Positions 62,828-64,000 of a stretch of 64,000 bases of DNA are shown piece by piece; the first letter of the stretch is position 1; every line of letters starts with the position of its first letter. The position numbers and the translations under genes are program-made. Origin of the DNA: Chitinophagaceae bacterium (GTDB lineage: Bacteria; Bacteroidota; Bacteroidia; Chitinophagales; Chitinophagaceae); assembly GCA_020847395.1 (NCBI GenBank), contig JADLCD010000149.1, positions 24,164-88,163 on the forward strand, in the 5' to 3' direction. The notes under the pieces were generated by a model that saw only the letters and a program-made list of their open reading frames with translations, was not told the DNA's origin and searched no databases.

Positions 62828-63382
62828 ATGAAACTAGTACAAATAAACAAGTTCAATATAGTAAATATTAATTGGGGATATTTTCAAGCTGTTGAGTATT
62901 TTATTTTAAATACAGACAAGGTTCTTGAGTTTGCAGAAATATTACCTAATCTAAAAAAGTCGACTTTTTTTTCTGATAGTATGGCATATTATGAGAATTC
63001 TATTCAACAATTGAATTCGTTATCCGGATCAAAATATTCTTACGGAAAAGTGTATTTAGAAAATTTGAAAATAGAAGATTTTCGAGAATTGCCATTCAAT
63101 CAGTTTATTAGTTCGCTGGCAGATGTTATTAAAGCTCAGGAAAGAGACTCTCTTGATTATAGCTATTTACAAACCGAAATAATGCCAATAGAATCTGAAA
63201 TAATCTTCTTTTTAAAAAGAATAATATCAACTAATGCAACATTTTACAAGATGGAAATTAAAGACAATGATCAGAATAGAATAGGAGGTGCAGGAACTGG
63301 TATATGGGATATTTTTAATGCTTATATTGGTATAGATAAACCAATAAAAAGAATTTACAGAATTGAGCTAGGGAGAGACTAA
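62828..63382 (+). CDS. Candidate immunity protein for the RHS tip
   Basis: A 184-residue cytoplasmic protein without a signal peptide: MKLVQINKFNIVNINWGYFQ, YYENSIQQLNSLSGSKYSYG, then FREL-PFNQFISSLADVIK. It starts 3 bp after the stop of the RHS gene, on the same strand, and is AT-rich like the tip. This position is where the cognate immunity protein of an RHS toxin is encoded. No immunity-family motif is recognised. It could also be an unrelated small gene. The tip and immunity gene share a composition that differs from the RHS body. Confidence 0.7.
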   Translation: MKLVQINKFNIVNINWGYFQAVEYFILNTDKVLEFAEILPNLKKSTFFSDSMAYYENSIQQLNSLSGSKYSYGKVYLENLKIEDFRELPFNQFISSLADVIKAQERDSLDYSYLQTEIMPIESEIIFFLKRIISTNATFYKMEIKDNDQNRIGGAGTGIWDIFNAYIGIDKPIKRIYRIELGRD

Positions 63383-63430
63383 GTTGCTTCGATTTACAAA
63401 TCGTGCATGGAGCAGGAGCACATAGGGTAA

Positions 63431-63868
63431 TACGCGTGTTTTTCTTACCGTTCTAATACGTTTTTAAAAGATGAAGACTACCTTGGCGATGGCCTGGAAA
63501 GATGGAGAGCTGGTGGGCTTGAAATTGGAATTAATGACTTTGTTTTTGGGTTGTCTGTGTATACCAATGATGGGCTTGTGGGAAGTAAAAATAATACACA
63601 TGATCAGAGGAGTCCTCTGTGGGGATTCAATAAAAAGGGCGAAAAGGCATGGGATAATGGTCAAGTATACTTCAGTCCCGCATGGATTGGCTTTAAGAAA
63701 GGAAACCAGATTTCCAGGTTTGGGTTTAGCCATAGGGAAGTTCAGGATTTCTTTCAGAATGGATTGCATCAAAGTTGGTTTCCAACACCGTATTATCTGA
63801 ATTACGACTATTTTAGAGGAGGTATATATACTTATTCTGGCTATTATAGTCCCTATACACTATACTAA
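63431..63868 (+). pseudogene. Orphan toxin module resembling polymorphic toxin type 23 (no carrier, no start)
   Basis: A 145-codon open stretch without an ATG near its start; an in-frame stop lies just upstream (63428-63430). It reads SYRSNTFLKDEDYLGDGLER, WRAGGLEIGINDFVFGLSVY, then TNDGLVGSKNNTHDQR and ends YFRGGIYTYSGYYSPYTLY. The GDGxxRWRxGGxxIGxxDFxxG pattern resembles polymorphic toxin type 23 domains at the ends of RHS-like proteins. Upstream frames (VHGAGAHRVIRVF) hint at more decayed tip sequence. This is a displaced or silent C-terminal cassette. The inner ATG-less start at 63551 should not be used as a gene start. Confidence 0.6.
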
Positions 63869-63881
63869 ATTGAATTAATCA

Positions 63882-64000
63882 ATGCGATATTGGATGCTTC
63901 TTTGTCTTTCATTTTGTGGGTGTTTAGGTATAAACACCACTCGAAAATTGACTAACAAGGTGAAGACTGCTTTTACGAATAAGTTGGAAGGTGGTGTTAC
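63882..64000 (+). CDS. Lipoprotein, possible immunity partner of the orphan toxin (partial)
   Basis: The gene is cut by the right window edge after 39 codons: MRYWMLLCLSFCGCLGINTT, followed by RKLTNKVKTAFTNKLEGGV. The signal ends in a Cys (FCGC) that fits a lipobox, so it is probably a lipoprotein. It follows the toxin 23-like module by 13 bp, the usual place of an immunity gene. Only the start is visible. Confidence 0.6.
   Translation, partial: MRYWMLLCLSFCGCLGINTTRKLTNKVKTAFTNKLEGGV

Noticed and set aside
63471..63800. 109-codon frame overlapping the toxin 23-like module
   Set aside because: It lies in a different frame from the one with protein-like composition and family resemblance; treated as a shadow.

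Overview
The window looks like a chromosomal segment of a member of the Bacteroidota, most likely of the Chitinophagaceae type. This rests on several observations. Promoters follow the TTG-N17-20-TAnnTTTG pattern typical of this phylum, and Shine-Dalgarno signals are weak or absent. Protein families largely confined to the phylum are present (DUF4293, DUF4199, the PUR-alpha-like DUF3276 protein, DUF5977 and DUF6443/RHS proteins, TonB-dependent receptors with a carboxypeptidase-like N-terminal domain). Base composition is AT-rich. No rRNA, CRISPR array or prophage was seen. One tRNA gene (tRNA-Pro, GGG) is present.

Layout. 1-3.7 kb is a small accessory stretch: the tail of a PI-PLC-like gene, a RelE/ParE toxin-antitoxin pair, an ERCC4-type nuclease and a DUF4143 ATPase, separated by several different palindromic intergenic repeats. 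3.7-31.3 kb is mostly housekeeping and envelope functions: serA, a serine hydrolase, the E1-beta subunit of pyruvate dehydrogenase, two TonB-dependent receptors, a TolC/ABC-ATPase pair, aldose epimerase, a CoA-transferase/SDR pair, an M20D amidohydrolase, mtaB, an ABC exporter, a PUR protein, an OmpA-like protein, a nucleoside hydrolase, glyA and a nucleotidyltransferase. 31.4-43.8 kb holds nitronate monooxygenase, a parvulin-like isomerase, an Mla-type lipid transport operon, a GH16/lipoprotein/amidase cassette, divergent heme oxygenase and TspO-like genes, and an endonuclease Q homologue. 43.9-49.9 kb is a five-gene leftward run: a dihydroorotase-like protein lacking its metal ligands, DUF4199, two glycosyltransferases and a GH127-like enzyme.

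50.0-51.75 kb is a plasticity spot. tRNA-Pro is followed by two tandem copies of a roughly 126-bp unit built from the tRNA 3' end, the terminator and a tRNA-like body with rewritten arms. Then comes an IS4-family insertion sequence whose transposase is broken by a frameshift.

52.2-64.0 kb is the most interesting part: a rightward polymorphic-toxin locus. It encodes an exported coiled-coil/beta-barrel protein, a 1333-residue secreted protein with an SpvB/TcB-like N-terminus and DUF5977 repeats, a small exported protein, and a 1533-residue DUF6443/RHS protein with a variable C-terminal tip. A candidate immunity gene lies 3 bp downstream of the tip. After it come an orphan toxin module that resembles polymorphic toxin type 23 and lacks its own carrier and start, and a lipoprotein gene cut by the window edge that may be its immunity partner. 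The arrangement suggests a split RHS shell with exchangeable toxin-immunity cassettes.
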